The translations under genes were made by a program, and so were the position numbers. A DNA stretch of 64,000 bases from Prochlorococcus sp. AG-402-P18 (GTDB lineage Bacteria > Cyanobacteriota > Cyanobacteriia > PCC-6307 > Cyanobiaceae): assembly GCA_003216275.1 (NCBI GenBank), contig QCJC01000001.1, positions 62,001-126,000 of the forward strand, given 5' to 3'. Below are positions 1 to 11,521 of this stretch, piece after piece. How positions within the stretch are numbered: position 1 is the stretch's first letter; each line of letters opens with the position of its first letter. Under the pieces are notes generated by a model, which had not been told where the DNA came from, searched no databases, and saw only the letters and a program-made list of their open reading frames with translations.

Positions 1-759
1 GCTTGGGTAAAGGAAAATCTAGAGATTATGTCAAGAAAGACTTCATTTAATAAAAAAATCACTAACGAAATTTTGACCTCTAAGCTAATTAAATATGATG
101 AGTTTATTAATAATTGGCTTGATAGAAAGTTATTTATAAATCGTTCAATAACTGAACCTAATCTTGCAAGATTGATTCCTCGTTTGTTACCGGATTCTAT
201 TTCTGTCATGCTTGCTTCAAGTAGTCCAATAAGAGATTGGTTAACTTATTCCTGTCATGGGGCTTTATCAAGAAGCTGCTTTGGATTTAGAGGTGCTTCA
301 GGTATTGATGGGACACTTTCAATGGGAATGGGAATTTCAATAATTAAGGGTAGGATGTTATTGATCACTGGAGATTTAGCATTACTTCACGATACTAATG
401 GGTGGTTATTTTCAAAGGATAGAAATATTAGTTTGATTGTCTTACTTATAGATAATGGCGGAGGCGGTATTTTTAATCAATTAAATATAGATCGTCTTGA
501 AGAAGGAGACTTTGAAGAAATTTTTGTTATGCCTCAGAAAGTTTGTCAATTGACTCTTGCTAGAGCTTATGATGTCAAATATAAACAAGTTGCATGCTTA
601 GATGATTTAGAGCAAGCAATTGAATGGAGTTTTTCTTTATCAACAAATGTATTAATAAGAGTTTGTACTAACTCTTATGAAGATCAAAAATTAAGAGTAA
701 GTTTGCGAGATGATTTGAAAAAAGCATTATCTGAGCATTCATTAAATTGTGATTTATGA
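1..759 (+). CDS. menD: 2-succinyl-5-enolpyruvyl-6-hydroxy-3-cyclohexene-1-carboxylate synthase, C-terminal part (5' truncated by window)
   Basis: ORF is open from base 1 in frame (AWVKENLEIM...); ThDP-enzyme C-terminal motifs (GFRGASGIDGTLSMGMGIS, LITGDLALLHDTNGW, NGGGGIFNQL); followed by menB. Confidence 0.9.
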   Translation, partial: AWVKENLEIMSRKTSFNKKITNEILTSKLIKYDEFINNWLDRKLFINRSITEPNLARLIPRLLPDSISVMLASSSPIRDWLTYSCHGALSRSCFGFRGASGIDGTLSMGMGISIIKGRMLLITGDLALLHDTNGWLFSKDRNISLIVLLIDNGGGGIFNQLNIDRLEEGDFEEIFVMPQKVCQLTLARAYDVKYKQVACLDDLEQAIEWSFSLSTNVLIRVCTNSYEDQKLRVSLRDDLKKALSEHSLNCDL

Positions 760-769
760 AAATTAAACA

Positions 770-1663
770 ATGCCTCTAAATCCTATGAATCCTAAGAATA
801 TCTCCAGACAAGTTTTGCCAGGGGAAATTATTACCTCATGGATACCTATTGGTGAATACAAAGATATTTTCCTTGATTTTAGTAATGAGGGAATTGCTCG
901 AGTCGCAATTAACAGACCTGAAAAGAGAAATGCTTTTAGACCTCAAACTATTTCAGAACTTTGTGATGCGTTCATCAGAATTAGAGAAGATCCTGCTATT
1001 GGGGTTGTCTTATTAACTGGGGTAGGACCTTCAAAAGATGGAAAGTTTGCTTTCTGCTCTGGGGGCGATCAGACTATTCGTGGGAGTGGAGGATACCTTG
1101 GTGATGATGGTATTCCACGTTTAAATGTCCTTGATTTACAGCGTATAATTCGAAGTCTTCCAAAAGTAGTTATTGCTTTAGTACCTGGTTACGCAATTGG
1201 AGGAGGACAAGTTCTACATTTGGTTTGTGATTTGAGCCTGGCTGCTGATAATGCGGTATTTGGTCAAACAGGCCCTAAAGTCGGTAGCTTTGACGCTGGC
1301 TTTGGTTCTAGTTATCTAGCAAGGGTTGTAGGACAAAAAAAGGCTAGAGAAATTTGGTTCTTGTGTAGGAAATATGGAGCAAAGGAAGCGTTAGAAATGG
1401 GACTAATAAATGCTATTTCACCACTAAACTTGCTCGAGTCAGAGGGGGTTAAATGGGCTCGAGAAATCCTTCAAAACAGTCCAACAGCAATAAAATGTTT
1501 GAAATTTTCTTTTAATGCTGATACTGATGGATTAGCTGGTATTCAAGAGCTTGCTGGTCAGGCAACACATCTTTTTTATACGACGGATGAGTCAAAGGAG
1601 GGAAGAAATGCTTTCATGGAGAAAAGGGATCCAGATTTTTCTGAATCAAAATGGCTTCCATGA
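770..1663 (+). CDS. menB: 1,4-dihydroxy-2-naphthoyl-CoA synthase
   Basis: Crotonase fold motifs ([66 protein letters not shown]). Confidence 0.95.
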   Translation: MPLNPMNPKNISRQVLPGEIITSWIPIGEYKDIFLDFSNEGIARVAINRPEKRNAFRPQTISELCDAFIRIREDPAIGVVLLTGVGPSKDGKFAFCSGGDQTIRGSGGYLGDDGIPRLNVLDLQRIIRSLPKVVIALVPGYAIGGGQVLHLVCDLSLAADNAVFGQTGPKVGSFDAGFGSSYLARVVGQKKAREIWFLCRKYGAKEALEMGLINAISPLNLLESEGVKWAREILQNSPTAIKCLKFSFNADTDGLAGIQELAGQATHLFYTTDESKEGRNAFMEKRDPDFSESKWLP

Positions 1664-1671
1664 CTTTATTT

Positions 1672-1703
1672 GGTTTATCTAAAAGATAAACCTTACTTTT
1701 TTA
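1672..1703 (+). terminator. Rho-independent terminator downstream of menB
   Basis: GGTTTATC-TAAAA-GATAAACC perfect 8-bp stem followed by TTACTTTTTT. Confidence 0.6.
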
Positions 1704-1711
1704 TGAATTAA

Positions 1712-3172
1712 ATGCGAATACTTTTTGCTGCTGCTGAATGTGCCCCAATGATAAAAGTTGGAGGTATGGGTGATGTTGTTGGTTCATTACCTCCCGCGCT
1801 TAAGAAGCTTGGACATGACGTTCGATTAATAATTCCCGGTTATGGAAAGTTGTGGACCTTGTTGGATATTTCCCCCGAGCCTATTTTTCGTGCAAATACA
1901 ATGGGCGTGGATTTTTCAGTTTTTGAAACAAAGCATCCTTCTAATGGTTTGCCAATTTATTTGGTTGGACATCCTTGCTTTGATCCAGAGCGTATTTACG
2001 GAGGAGAAGATGAAGATTGGAGATTCACCTTTTTCGCTAGTGCAGTTGCTGAATTCGCATGGAATGCATGGAAGCCACAAGTCCTCCATTGTCATGATTG
2101 GCATACTGGAATGATCCCAGTTTGGATGCATCAAGACCCTGACATTAGTACTGTATTTACTATTCATAATCTTAAGTATCAAGGTCCCTGGCGATGGAAA
2201 CTAGATCAAATAACTTGGTGTCCTTGGTATATGCATGGTGATCACACCATGGCATCAGCGATGTTGTATTCAGATAGAGTTAATGCGGTATCTCCGACCT
2301 ATGCAAGAGAAATATGCACATCTGAATATGGGGAGAAATTAGAAGGACTTCTGAATTACATCTCAGGTAAATTACGTGGAATTTTAAATGGAGTTGATCT
2401 TAACGAATGGAATCCAGCGACAGATAAATCACTACCAGCTAATTTCAGCTCTGAAAATATTTCTGGTAGAGCAATCAATAAAAGAGTTCTTCAAGAAAGA
2501 ATGGGACTGGAGGTTAATCCAGATAAGTATTTAATGGGTATGGTGGGTAGGCTTGTTGACCAAAAAGGGATTGATCTGTTATTGCAAGTAGCTAATAGAC
2601 TTCTTTCTTATACTGATTCACAAATCGTTGTTCTTGGTACAGGTGATCGCTACCTAGAGTCATCGTTATGGCAACTTGCGATTGAGTATCCCGGTCGCTT
2701 TTCTGTTTTTCTTACATATGATGATGCCTTATCTAGGCTTATTTATGGAGGTGCTGATGCATTTCTAATGCCTAGTCGTTTTGAACCATGTGGAATCAGT
2801 CAATTGTTAGCTATGCGTTATGGCTCTATTCCTATTGTTAGAAAAGTAGGAGGACTTGTTGATACTGTAGAACCATATAACCCTATGAATCAAACTGGCT
2901 CTGGATTCTGTTTTGATCGATATGAACCAATTGATTTTTACACGGCATTAGTTCGTTCTTGGGAAGCATATAGGCATCAAAAAAGTTGGAAGGAGTTACA
3001 AATAAGAGCCATGTCAAATAAATATAGTTGGGATAGATCTGCTAAAGAGTATGAGTTGATGTACAAAGATGTTTGTGGCATTAAGGAGCCTTCTCCTGAT
3101 GCTGCTGAGGTTGAAAAGTTTTCTTATGGCCAAGAAGCCGATCCTTCAAGGAAAGTCAAAAAAAGAAAATGA
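1712..3172 (+). CDS. glgA: Glycogen synthase (ADP-glucose type, GT5)
   Basis: N-terminal [40 protein letters not shown] motif. Confidence 0.95.
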   Translation: MRILFAAAECAPMIKVGGMGDVVGSLPPALKKLGHDVRLIIPGYGKLWTLLDISPEPIFRANTMGVDFSVFETKHPSNGLPIYLVGHPCFDPERIYGGEDEDWRFTFFASAVAEFAWNAWKPQVLHCHDWHTGMIPVWMHQDPDISTVFTIHNLKYQGPWRWKLDQITWCPWYMHGDHTMASAMLYSDRVNAVSPTYAREICTSEYGEKLEGLLNYISGKLRGILNGVDLNEWNPATDKSLPANFSSENISGRAINKRVLQERMGLEVNPDKYLMGMVGRLVDQKGIDLLLQVANRLLSYTDSQIVVLGTGDRYLESSLWQLAIEYPGRFSVFLTYDDALSRLIYGGADAFLMPSRFEPCGISQLLAMRYGSIPIVRKVGGLVDTVEPYNPMNQTGSGFCFDRYEPIDFYTALVRSWEAYRHQKSWKELQIRAMSNKYSWDRSAKEYELMYKDVCGIKEPSPDAAEVEKFSYGQEADPSRKVKKRK

Positions 3173-3220
3173 TAGGATTTTCTAGAATATAAATTACCTT
3201 GTGTTTGTTCAAATAATTGT

Positions 3221-4618
3221 ATGGATGTTCTTTTAAAGGATTTAATAAAACTATGGGGGGAGCCAGTTAATAAGAAAGAAATAAACCTTAATATTTCAAT
3301 CGGAGTTGTCTCTACTGATACTAGGACAATTAAAAAGGGAAACTTCTTTGTACCTCTAGTAGGTAATAAATTCGATGCTCATGATTTCTTAGATAGGGCA
3401 TTAGCTATTGGAATACAAGGAGCAATAGTTTCTGAAAAATATAGCGGTTCTATTCCAACTGATTTACTTCATTGGGTAGTCTCAGATACTTTATATGCCT
3501 ATCAACAGATTGCATTACTTCATAGAAGAAATCTAAATCTTCCTGTTATTGCCATTACTGGCTCAGTTGGTAAAACAACTACTAGAGAATTAATCCGTGT
3601 AGTTTTATCGTCTCTTGGTGAAATTGTTTCAAGCAGAGAGAATGAAAATAATGATGTTGGAGTTCCAAAAACTTTGCTTAGAGGAACTTCAAGAGAAGCT
3701 GCATTTGTCCTTGAAATGGGAATGCGTGGGTTAGGGCAAATTGAACGCCTTTCTTATTGCTCTGAACCTAACATTGCAGTGATTACGAATATAGGAAGCG
3801 CTCATATTGGCCTTTTAGGAAGTCGAGCAAATATAGCAAAAGCTAAGTCGGAAATCACTTCAAACTTAAAATCTAATGGTGCTGTGATTATTCCCTATGG
3901 GGATAATCTCTTAGAAAAAGCTTTAAGAGAAAGATGGTCGGGACGTATTATTAGAGTGGCGATAGAGGATTATTCATTTAATTGGCTAGATAATAATGAT
4001 GTCTACTTTCCTTTTGAAGATATTGAACCAGATTATATTTCGCAACTGGATATGGAGAATAAGTTCATAATTTTTGAGGGGATTAAAATAAAATTACCCT
4101 TAGAAGGAAGACATAATGCCATGAATTTTTTGATGGCATTGGCTGTGGCAAATGAACTAGGAATATCAACAAAGAATTTAAATAAATTAAATATAAATAT
4201 GCCTGAAGGGAGAAATAGATTGAAAAATTGTGGTGAATTTTTAGTTTTAGATGAGACCTATAATGCCTCTCCTGAATCTGTTATCGCATCATTGGAATTA
4301 TTAGTAAGTAAGCCTGGACGTCATTTTGCGGTCTTAGGTACGATGCTTGAGTTGGGATTTGAAAGTATCTCACTTCATCAAAAAATTATTCAAAAAGCGA
4401 TTGAGTTAGGACTTACGGGAGTCGTTTTTGTTTCGTGTGGGGAGGAATACAACATGATAAAAAAGATGATTAAGAAATTACCAAATCATAATGTCGTAAG
4501 GACACCAAAAGAGGCAGCTATCACACTATTGTCATGGCTTTTACCTGGAGATATTATCTTGGTTAAGGGTAGTCGTAAGTTAGAGCTGGAAAAAGTTTTA
4601 CCTTTCTTAGTGAAATAA
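3221..4618 (+). CDS. murF: UDP-N-acetylmuramoyl-tripeptide--D-alanyl-D-alanine ligase
   Basis: Mur ligase P-loop AITGSVGKTTTRE; LDETYNASPESV; LVKGSRKLELE. Confidence 0.93.
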   Translation: MDVLLKDLIKLWGEPVNKKEINLNISIGVVSTDTRTIKKGNFFVPLVGNKFDAHDFLDRALAIGIQGAIVSEKYSGSIPTDLLHWVVSDTLYAYQQIALLHRRNLNLPVIAITGSVGKTTTRELIRVVLSSLGEIVSSRENENNDVGVPKTLLRGTSREAAFVLEMGMRGLGQIERLSYCSEPNIAVITNIGSAHIGLLGSRANIAKAKSEITSNLKSNGAVIIPYGDNLLEKALRERWSGRIIRVAIEDYSFNWLDNNDVYFPFEDIEPDYISQLDMENKFIIFEGIKIKLPLEGRHNAMNFLMALAVANELGISTKNLNKLNINMPEGRNRLKNCGEFLVLDETYNASPESVIASLELLVSKPGRHFAVLGTMLELGFESISLHQKIIQKAIELGLTGVVFVSCGEEYNMIKKMIKKLPNHNVVRTPKEAAITLLSWLLPGDIILVKGSRKLELEKVLPFLVK

Positions 4619-4631
4619 CTTTTTCTAATTT

Positions 4632-5972
4632 TCAATCACCTTTAGTTCTGATAATTGCTTTTGATCTTTCAACTACTAAACTCTTGTCAGGAATATCCCT
4701 ACTTATTGTTGAGCCTGCCCCAATGGTTACATGTGAGCCAATTTTTATGGGAGCAATCAAGACTGAATTAGCACCAGTCTTTGAATAATCACCAATTGTT
4801 GTTGAATGTTTAGACTTGCCGTCAAAATTTGCAGTAATAGTGCCTGCCCCAATATTAATGTTGCTTCCAAGTGTTGTATCGCCTACATAACTTAAATGAT
4901 TGATTTTCGTACCTTTACCAATAAAACTTTTTTTTATTTCTACAAAGTTTCCTATTTTTGAATTATCGCATATGTTTGACTCCGGTCTGATGTGAGCGAA
5001 TGGACCAATTGATGTATTTGCTCCGATGATTGCTTCATTGATGATTGAATGAATAGCTAAAACATTTTTTTCAAGTTTTGAATTTGTTATTACACTACCT
5101 GGACCCAAGTGACACCCATTACCTATATTGCATTTGCCACGAAGATGAGTTTGTGGCTCAATGATTACGTCTGTACCAAAATCAGTATCATCACTTAATG
5201 TACAGCTGATTGGATCAATAAATGAAACGCCCTTTCTCATCCAAAAGGATTTAAGCTTCTCTTGAATATGGTATTCGCATTCAAACAGTTGATATCTATC
5301 ATTAATACCTTTAACTTCAAATGGATCATCTACTTCAAGATGTAATGCTTTGTTGAGTAAACCTATTGTATCGGTTATATAAAGTTCTTTCTGACTATTT
5401 TTATTAGATAATAAATATAAAACATCTGATAATTGTTGCCAGTTGAAGCAATATATACCAGCATTGATTAATTTATTTTTTCGTTGTTCACTATTACAAT
5501 CGCGTTCTTCAATGATTTCTTTAACTGTTCCTGATTGATTTGTGAAAACCCTTCCATATCCTGTAGGGGAATCTAAGCGCGCAGATAAAAAAGTAACACT
5601 TGCATCGGATCCTTTGTGAAGTTCTAAAAGGGATTTTAATGTTTTCTCTTTAAGGAGTGGTACATCACCATTTAATACTAAAAGTTCTCCTTTAAACCCT
5701 TTTAAATTTGGAATTAATTGCTGAATAGCGTGTCCAGTTCCTTTCTGAGGTTTTTGAAGAACAAAATCTAAGTCTTGAGTACTCTTTAAAGCCCCTTTTA
5801 TTTCATCAGCTTGATGTCCTACTACTATCAATCTACGGTTTGGCTTGAGGCCATGTGTAGATGACAAAACTCTATCAATTAGTGGTTTTCCTGCTAAAGG
5901 GTGAAGAACTTTAGGTAGGGCACTTTTCATTCGAGTACCTTTCCCAGCAGCTAAAATTGCTATAGCAAGCAT
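4632..5972 (-). CDS. glmU: Bifunctional GlcNAc-1-P uridyltransferase / glucosamine-1-P acetyltransferase
   Basis: [26 protein letters not shown]-terminus; LbH hexapeptide repeats; [29 protein letters not shown]. Confidence 0.96.
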   Translation of the reverse strand: MLAIAILAAGKGTRMKSALPKVLHPLAGKPLIDRVLSSTHGLKPNRRLIVVGHQADEIKGALKSTQDLDFVLQKPQKGTGHAIQQLIPNLKGFKGELLVLNGDVPLLKEKTLKSLLELHKGSDASVTFLSARLDSPTGYGRVFTNQSGTVKEIIEERDCNSEQRKNKLINAGIYCFNWQQLSDVLYLLSNKNSQKELYITDTIGLLNKALHLEVDDPFEVKGINDRYQLFECEYHIQEKLKSFWMRKGVSFIDPISCTLSDDTDFGTDVIIEPQTHLRGKCNIGNGCHLGPGSVITNSKLEKNVLAIHSIINEAIIGANTSIGPFAHIRPESNICDNSKIGNFVEIKKSFIGKGTKINHLSYVGDTTLGSNINIGAGTITANFDGKSKHSTTIGDYSKTGANSVLIAPIKIGSHVTIGAGSTISRDIPDKSLVVERSKAIIRTKGD

Positions 5973-6008
5973 TAGAGTAGTTTTTTGAGAAATCTAATTG
6001 CTTTATAG

Positions 6009-6986
6009 TCATTGCGCAGTATTCCATCTTTTTCTCCATGATGAAGTGTTTATTAATTGACTTTTAGATTGCTCTATTTTTCTACTTGAAATAATTTCTT
6101 TAGACTCCCCTCTTCCCGTTGGATCTCTATAAGGAACTGATGAACGCGTAGCAAGGTGCTCTAATTCTCTATTACTTAAGTCTTTTAGCTGATAATTTTC
6201 TGAAATAAATTGTTGCTTTAATTCTTCTTTCTTTGCAACAGTACCCGAGCTCCATTTGTTTTGAGCATCCATTGAGGGACTTATTGAATAGATTTTTAAA
6301 CCAGCTCTTTTTAAACTTGCTCTAATTGAAGCTGCACTTGAATAAGTAATCAAGCTCCCTTTGAAAGAAAGCTTTTGGGATAATAATGATATGAATTGCT
6401 CACTCCAAAGTTCTGGACACTTTTGTGGAGAGAATGGGTCAAGAAGTATCAAATCAAATCTCAAGGAATCTTCAATTTCGTATATTTTTTGCCGTGCGTC
6501 TCCCCAGTGAATAGTTCCTTTATTAAAACCTTCAATCCATCTTTCTTTTTTTTTTAGGCAATTAAAAAAATCTAATACTTTTGGAGACCATAGTTTCTGA
6601 AATTTCTTTTCATTAAGACCAATACTTAGAGGCCTTTCGTCAATCTCAAGACCATGCCATTCGATTTTGTGATTGCGTTGAAGTAACTCTTCTAGAATAC
6701 ATCCACTGTTGTAGCCCAATCCCATGCAAACATCTAAAACAACTATTCTTTCAATACCAGAAAATTGATCTAATTGTGCTGGTAATAGATACTTATTAAT
6801 TGATTCTTTAAGTGCTCCGTTTGTATCATGAAATGCCTCTTTATAGTTCAAACTATAAAGACTTAAACTTCCATCTTTTGTTGTACGTATTTTTAAATCA
6901 TCCAACTCTATAAAAGTTCTAATTTTTTTGTTGAAGTCTATTGAGATCACTCCAAAAATCTGGATATGAAATTGCTGCAGCCTCAC
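6009..6986 (-). CDS. MnmC-like SAM-dependent methyltransferase (tRNA modification family); start uncertain, overlaps aroA 3' end
   Basis: [72 protein letters not shown] are MnmC-type motifs. Confidence 0.75.
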   Translation of the reverse strand: MRLQQFHIQIFGVISIDFNKKIRTFIELDDLKIRTTKDGSLSLYSLNYKEAFHDTNGALKESINKYLLPAQLDQFSGIERIVVLDVCMGLGYNSGCILEELLQRNHKIEWHGLEIDERPLSIGLNEKKFQKLWSPKVLDFFNCLKKKERWIEGFNKGTIHWGDARQKIYEIEDSLRFDLILLDPFSPQKCPELWSEQFISLLSQKLSFKGSLITYSSAASIRASLKRAGLKIYSISPSMDAQNKWSSGTVAKKEELKQQFISENYQLKDLSNRELEHLATRSSVPYRDPTGRGESKEIISSRKIEQSKSQLINTSSWRKRWNTAQ

Positions 6987-8253
6987 TACGTCTTAATGTT
7001 GAATTTGAATTAGCCATTATTGAAGCTATAGCTAGGCTCATGGCTACGCGATGATCATCTTCGCTATCGAGTTCACATCCTTTTAAATCATTTCCACCGT
7101 AGATAGTTAGACCATCTTGATGTTCATCAACTTTCGCTCCCATCCTTTTTAGTTGCCTAGCCATTACAGCTAATCGATCTGTTTCTTTGACTCTCAATTC
7201 ATTTGCGCCTTTTATTTTACTGATCCCTCTGCAAAAACATGCAGCTACAGACAATATGGGAATTTCGTCTACAAGGCGAGGAATTATATCTCCATCAAGA
7301 TTAAATGGTTTCAATTGATTTTGGTAGGAAACTTCAATGTCTCCAACAGGTTCACCGGCAACATCTCTCTTATTTATTAATTTGATGTTTGCTTCCATTT
7401 CTTCTAATACGTCAAGTATTCCAGTTCTTGTTGGATTAAGGCCAACATTTTCAATGATTAGTTCTGATCCAGGAATAATGCTACCTGCCACGAGCCAAAA
7501 TGCTGCGGAACTAATATCACCAGGAACAATAATTGATTGACCTTTTAGATCATTCCCAGGCGAAACAGTTATGTGTCTACCCATTTCACCCCCAACTTCC
7601 AGGTTAGCTCCAAAGGCCTTTAACATTCTTTCGCTATGATCTCTTGATCTAGCCGGTTCAATAACAGTTGTTGAACCTTCTGCGTTAAGAGAAGCAAGTA
7701 GGATTGCTGATTTTATTTGAGCACTGGCTACTGGCGTTCCAATAACGGCACCTCTTAATTTATTCCCAGTAACTGATAGAGGAGCAAAGTCTCCTCCGCA
7801 TCTTCCAGAAACTTTGGCTCCCATTATTTTTAACGGTTGTCCTACTCTTTTCATTGGCCTATTTCGAAGTGATTTATCTCCAGTAAGTATGAAATTTCGA
7901 CCTTCTTGACCAGCCAATAATCCCATTATTAATCTCATGGTTGTGCCTGAATTTCCGCAATTTAAAATATCTTGTGGCTCTTTGAGACCATTAAGTCCAA
8001 CACCATTAACTTCAACAATGCCTCCTTTTTTTATTGGACTAATTGTTACCCCCATTGACCTCAGGCATTCTGCAGTACTTAATGGATCTTCAGCAGGTAA
8101 AAGACCTTCTATTATTGTTTTTCCTTTAGCAATAGCACCAAACAGAAGTGCTCTGTGTGAGATTGATTTATCTCCAGGTACTTTCACTTTTCCATAGAGC
8201 TCCCCTCCTATTTGAAGGTTTCTTAAAGATTGATCTTTTGAGGGAACTTTCAA
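6919..8253 (-). CDS. aroA: 3-phosphoshikimate 1-carboxyvinyltransferase (EPSP synthase)
   Basis: [43 protein letters not shown]. Confidence 0.96.
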   Translation of the reverse strand: MKVPSKDQSLRNLQIGGELYGKVKVPGDKSISHRALLFGAIAKGKTIIEGLLPAEDPLSTAECLRSMGVTISPIKKGGIVEVNGVGLNGLKEPQDILNCGNSGTTMRLIMGLLAGQEGRNFILTGDKSLRNRPMKRVGQPLKIMGAKVSGRCGGDFAPLSVTGNKLRGAVIGTPVASAQIKSAILLASLNAEGSTTVIEPARSRDHSERMLKAFGANLEVGGEMGRHITVSPGNDLKGQSIIVPGDISSAAFWLVAGSIIPGSELIIENVGLNPTRTGILDVLEEMEANIKLINKRDVAGEPVGDIEVSYQNQLKPFNLDGDIIPRLVDEIPILSVAACFCRGISKIKGANELRVKETDRLAVMARQLKRMGAKVDEHQDGLTIYGGNDLKGCELDSEDDHRVAMSLAIASIMANSNSTLRRSEAAAISYPDFWSDLNRLQQKN

Positions 8254-8308
8254 TTAAAAAATAATGAATTTTTTTTATTTTATTTATTAATAAGCTTTAT
8301 TCTTGAAT

Positions 8309-9886
8309 TTATGAATTGTTTATTTGTTTTTGACGCATTAGTTCATCGATAACATAACCAAATAATTCTGGACTGGGTTCCTTGTTTTCCATTGCGTCTA
8401 ATCCTAGTTCAGACCATCTTTCATCGACTCTATCTTCAAGTTCTTGTGGTCTTGTTAGTGGTTTGCCCCAATCATGTTTTTTTTCTGGCCCGATCTTTGT
8501 GGTGGCATCAATAGCTAATCTTCCTCCTAAACCTATATTTTCACTTGCGAAGTCGAGGGTGTCAAAAGGAGTATTCTCTAGTACTAATAAATCTCTTTGA
8601 GGATCAACTTGACTGGATAAGACCCAAACTACTTGTCTAGGATCTCTTACGTTAATAGTTGAATCAACGACAACTACAAATTTTGTATAGGTGAACTGGG
8701 GCAAAGCGCTCCAAAAGGCCATCGCAGCTCTTTTCGCTTGACCTGGATATGCTTTGTCTATTGAAATAACAGCTAACTTGTAACTCAATGCTTCCATTGG
8801 AAGGAAAAAATCAACTATTTCAGGAATTTGTTGTTTAAGTATTGGTGTATAAATCCTATTCAACGCTATTGCAAGCATCGCCTCCTCTTTTGGAGGTCTA
8901 CCACTGAAGGTTGTTAGAAATATTGGTTTTTTTCTTTGAGTCATGCAGTGAAATCTTATTAAAGGAGAAGATTCAGCACCTCCATAAAATCCCATGTGGT
9001 CTCCAAAAGGGCCATCTATCATTTCTTCCCCTGGAGATATAGATCCTTCCAAAACTATTTCGCTGTGACTTGGTACTTGAAGGTCTATGGTTTTACATTT
9101 TGTTAACCGAACGCCCTCTCCAGCGTATAAACCGGCAAAAAGCCATTCACTAAGCTGTACAGGGATAGGAGTCGCAGCAGCCATAACAAGAAGTGGATGA
9201 ACCCCAATAGCAACGGCAACTTCTAATTTCTTATTCATGGCAGCTGCTTTACGAAGATGTCTTGCTCCTCCTCTAACGCTTAACCAATGGACTGTCATGC
9301 TCTTGGCTGATTGCCTTTGAAGCCTATAAACACCAACATTTGGCACGCCTGTTTCAGGATCTTTTGTTATTACGAGCCCTAAAGTAATTGCTCCGCCAGC
9401 ATCCTCTGGCCATGGACGTAAAAGTGGTAAAAGATTCAAGTTTAAATCTTTTTCAGTTATTACTGTTTGATGGCATGGTGGTAGGAGATCAATATCAGGG
9501 CGTGCTTTAAGTAGATCCCATGCAACTGCGGCAAAAGCTTTAGTTTCTTTAAAGTCTTTCGGTGGTCGAGGTTGTTGAAGAAGAGCTAACTTTTCCCCTA
9601 ATTCTTCCAATTCTTCTTGCTTCTCTAATCCCATACTCCAAACAACACGTTCCATTGTCCCAAGCAAATTTACAGCTACAGGAATTGATGAATTTTTTAC
9701 ATTTTCAAAAAGTAGAGCAGGCCCCCCCATACCCAGGACACGGTCACTTATTGCAGCGATTTCCAAATCACTATCAACTTGACTGCTAATTCTCTTCAAT
9801 TGACCTTTTTTTTCTAGAAGAGAGAGGAAATCCCTTATGTCCCGTGTAAGAGGTTCTTGACGAAATAATTTCATGAAGGTCTGCAC
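8309..9886 (-). CDS. ubiD: UbiD-family decarboxylase
   Basis: UbiD motifs: DGPFGDHMGFYGG, PPKEEAMLAIALNRIYTPILKQQIPEIVDFFLP. Confidence 0.9.
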   Translation of the reverse strand: MQTFMKLFRQEPLTRDIRDFLSLLEKKGQLKRISSQVDSDLEIAAISDRVLGMGGPALLFENVKNSSIPVAVNLLGTMERVVWSMGLEKQEELEELGEKLALLQQPRPPKDFKETKAFAAVAWDLLKARPDIDLLPPCHQTVITEKDLNLNLLPLLRPWPEDAGGAITLGLVITKDPETGVPNVGVYRLQRQSAKSMTVHWLSVRGGARHLRKAAAMNKKLEVAVAIGVHPLLVMAAATPIPVQLSEWLFAGLYAGEGVRLTKCKTIDLQVPSHSEIVLEGSISPGEEMIDGPFGDHMGFYGGAESSPLIRFHCMTQRKKPIFLTTFSGRPPKEEAMLAIALNRIYTPILKQQIPEIVDFFLPMEALSYKLAVISIDKAYPGQAKRAAMAFWSALPQFTYTKFVVVVDSTINVRDPRQVVWVLSSQVDPQRDLLVLENTPFDTLDFASENIGLGGRLAIDATTKIGPEKKHDWGKPLTRPQELEDRVDERWSELGLDAMENKEPSPELFGYVIDELMRQKQINNS

Positions 9887-9932
9887 GATTAACCTATTTA
9901 TCTAGTTACTGTGACGCAAGTTATCAGCCTTT

Positions 9933-10667
9933 GTGGAAATGAAACTTTCTTATTTTTATGTAGCGGCAGATGTGCCTAGTGGAATTACTCCTGAATCATC
10001 AGTTGTAATTGATGTTCTTAGAGCTACTACAACAATCGCTTGGGCTCTTGAAAATGGAGCTGATTCAGTGCAGGTATTTGCAGATGTTAATGAACTTAAG
10101 AATGAGGCAAAGTCTTTCTCTGACAAAGATAAAATTCTTGTGGGTGAGAGAGGAGGACAGAAATTAGATGGATTTGATTTGGGAAATTCGCCCTTAGGAG
10201 TTTCAAATGAAAAGGTAAGAGGTAAAAGAGTTTTTATGAGTACAACTAATGGAACAAGGTCATTGCATCGTGTTAGGAAATCCAAAAGTTTGTACACAAT
10301 GGCACTTCCGAACAGAAGAGCTATTGCTGAGAGATTGAGAAGTGATAATCCAAATGAAGTTTGGATAGTTGGTAGTGGGTGGGAAGGATCATATTCTTTA
10401 GAAGATTCTTTGGCTGCTGGAGCTCTAGCTTCTCTTTTAATGGATCAATTAGAGTCGGTTCAAGTTTTAAACGATGAACTGATGGCCTCCATAGCACTAT
10501 GGAAAACATGGGAAACTGATGTCGAAGGATGTTTACGTATTGCAAGTCATGGACAAAGACTTGCAGGAATAGGAAATCATGATGATGATTTTGCTTGTTG
10601 TGCTTCCTTGGACAATCTATCTGTTATTCCAAAACAGACAGAGATGGGCGTTCTGCGCTCTAGCTAA
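9933..10667 (+). CDS. comB: 2-phosphosulfolactate phosphatase family protein
   Basis: [49 protein letters not shown]. Confidence 0.9.
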   Translation: MEMKLSYFYVAADVPSGITPESSVVIDVLRATTTIAWALENGADSVQVFADVNELKNEAKSFSDKDKILVGERGGQKLDGFDLGNSPLGVSNEKVRGKRVFMSTTNGTRSLHRVRKSKSLYTMALPNRRAIAERLRSDNPNEVWIVGSGWEGSYSLEDSLAAGALASLLMDQLESVQVLNDELMASIALWKTWETDVEGCLRIASHGQRLAGIGNHDDDFACCASLDNLSVIPKQTEMGVLRSS

Positions 10668-10696
10668 CTTTTAAATTATTTTTCTTTTTTAACTCA

Positions 10697-11521
10697 GTGT
10701 CAGATTTTTTGGCTGCAGCCTTACAGCTAACAAGTACCTCGGATATAGACGCAAATCTCAATGTTGCTGAAGAACAAATTGAGTTAGCGTCAAGGCGTGG
10801 GGCTGATCTTGTTGGGCTTCCTGAGAACTTCGCTTTTTTGGGTGAGGATCAAAAAAAACTAAAAATTGCATCCTCAATCTACGAGAAATGCAATAGTTTT
10901 TTAGTAACAATGGCCAGGCGATATCAAGTCGTTTTGCTTGGAGGAGGTTTTCCTGTCCCCGCTGGCGATGGAGTAAGAACTTTAAATAGAGCAGAGTTAT
11001 TTGGAAAGGATGGCCAATCTCTAGCTCGATATGACAAGATTCATCTTTTTGACGTTGATCTTCCTGAAGGTAATACCTACAGAGAATCGGAGACAATTGT
11101 TTCTGGAAGTGAATCTCCTCCTGTAGTTGATGTACCAGGCCTTTGTAAAATTGGATTATCTATTTGCTACGATGTAAGGTTTCCTGAACTTTATCGCGAT
11201 TTAGTAAATAAGGGTGCAGATTTACTAATGATTCCAGCTGCTTTTACTGCTTTTACTGGTAAAGATCATTGGCAAGTTTTGCTTCAAGCAAGAGCAATTG
11301 AAAATACTGCTTATGTTGTGGCACCAGCCCAAACTGGTCGCCACTATGGAAGACGCCAAAGTCATGGACATGCGATGGTTATTGATCCATGGGGGACAGT
11401 CTTAGCAGATGCAGGAGTAGTACAGGGTGCAGCTATAGCACCTGCTGATAAACAAAGAGTAGAAAGAATTAGAGGACAAATGCCAAGCCTCAAGCATCGC
11501 AAAGCAGAGCTTTTTGGTTGA
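10697..11521 (+). CDS. Carbon-nitrogen hydrolase (Nit1/nitrilase superfamily)
   Basis: LPENFAFLG (Glu), YDKIHLFDVDLP (Lys), IGLSICYDVRFPELYR (Cys). Confidence 0.88.
   Translation: MSDFLAAALQLTSTSDIDANLNVAEEQIELASRRGADLVGLPENFAFLGEDQKKLKIASSIYEKCNSFLVTMARRYQVVLLGGGFPVPAGDGVRTLNRAELFGKDGQSLARYDKIHLFDVDLPEGNTYRESETIVSGSESPPVVDVPGLCKIGLSICYDVRFPELYRDLVNKGADLLMIPAAFTAFTGKDHWQVLLQARAIENTAYVVAPAQTGRHYGRRQSHGHAMVIDPWGTVLADAGVVQGAAIAPADKQRVERIRGQMPSLKHRKAELFG

Noticed and set aside
1842-2182. Track ORFs 1842..2114 (+) and 1916..2182 (-)
   Set aside because: Both lie entirely inside the well-supported glgA frame; shadow ORFs.
3164-3183. AGAAAAT-GATAGG-ATTTTCT hairpin at the glgA stop
   Set aside because: Weak AT-only stem without a T-run; not supported as a terminator.
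7337-8197. Plus-strand ORFs 7337..7540 and 7937..8197
   Set aside because: Antisense shadows of aroA.
8382-9789. Plus-strand ORFs 8382..8600 and 9562..9789
   Set aside because: Antisense shadows of ubiD.
9956-11096. Minus-strand ORFs 9956..10297, 10321..10545 and 10758..11096
   Set aside because: Antisense to comB and the nitrilase-family gene, both with clear family motifs.
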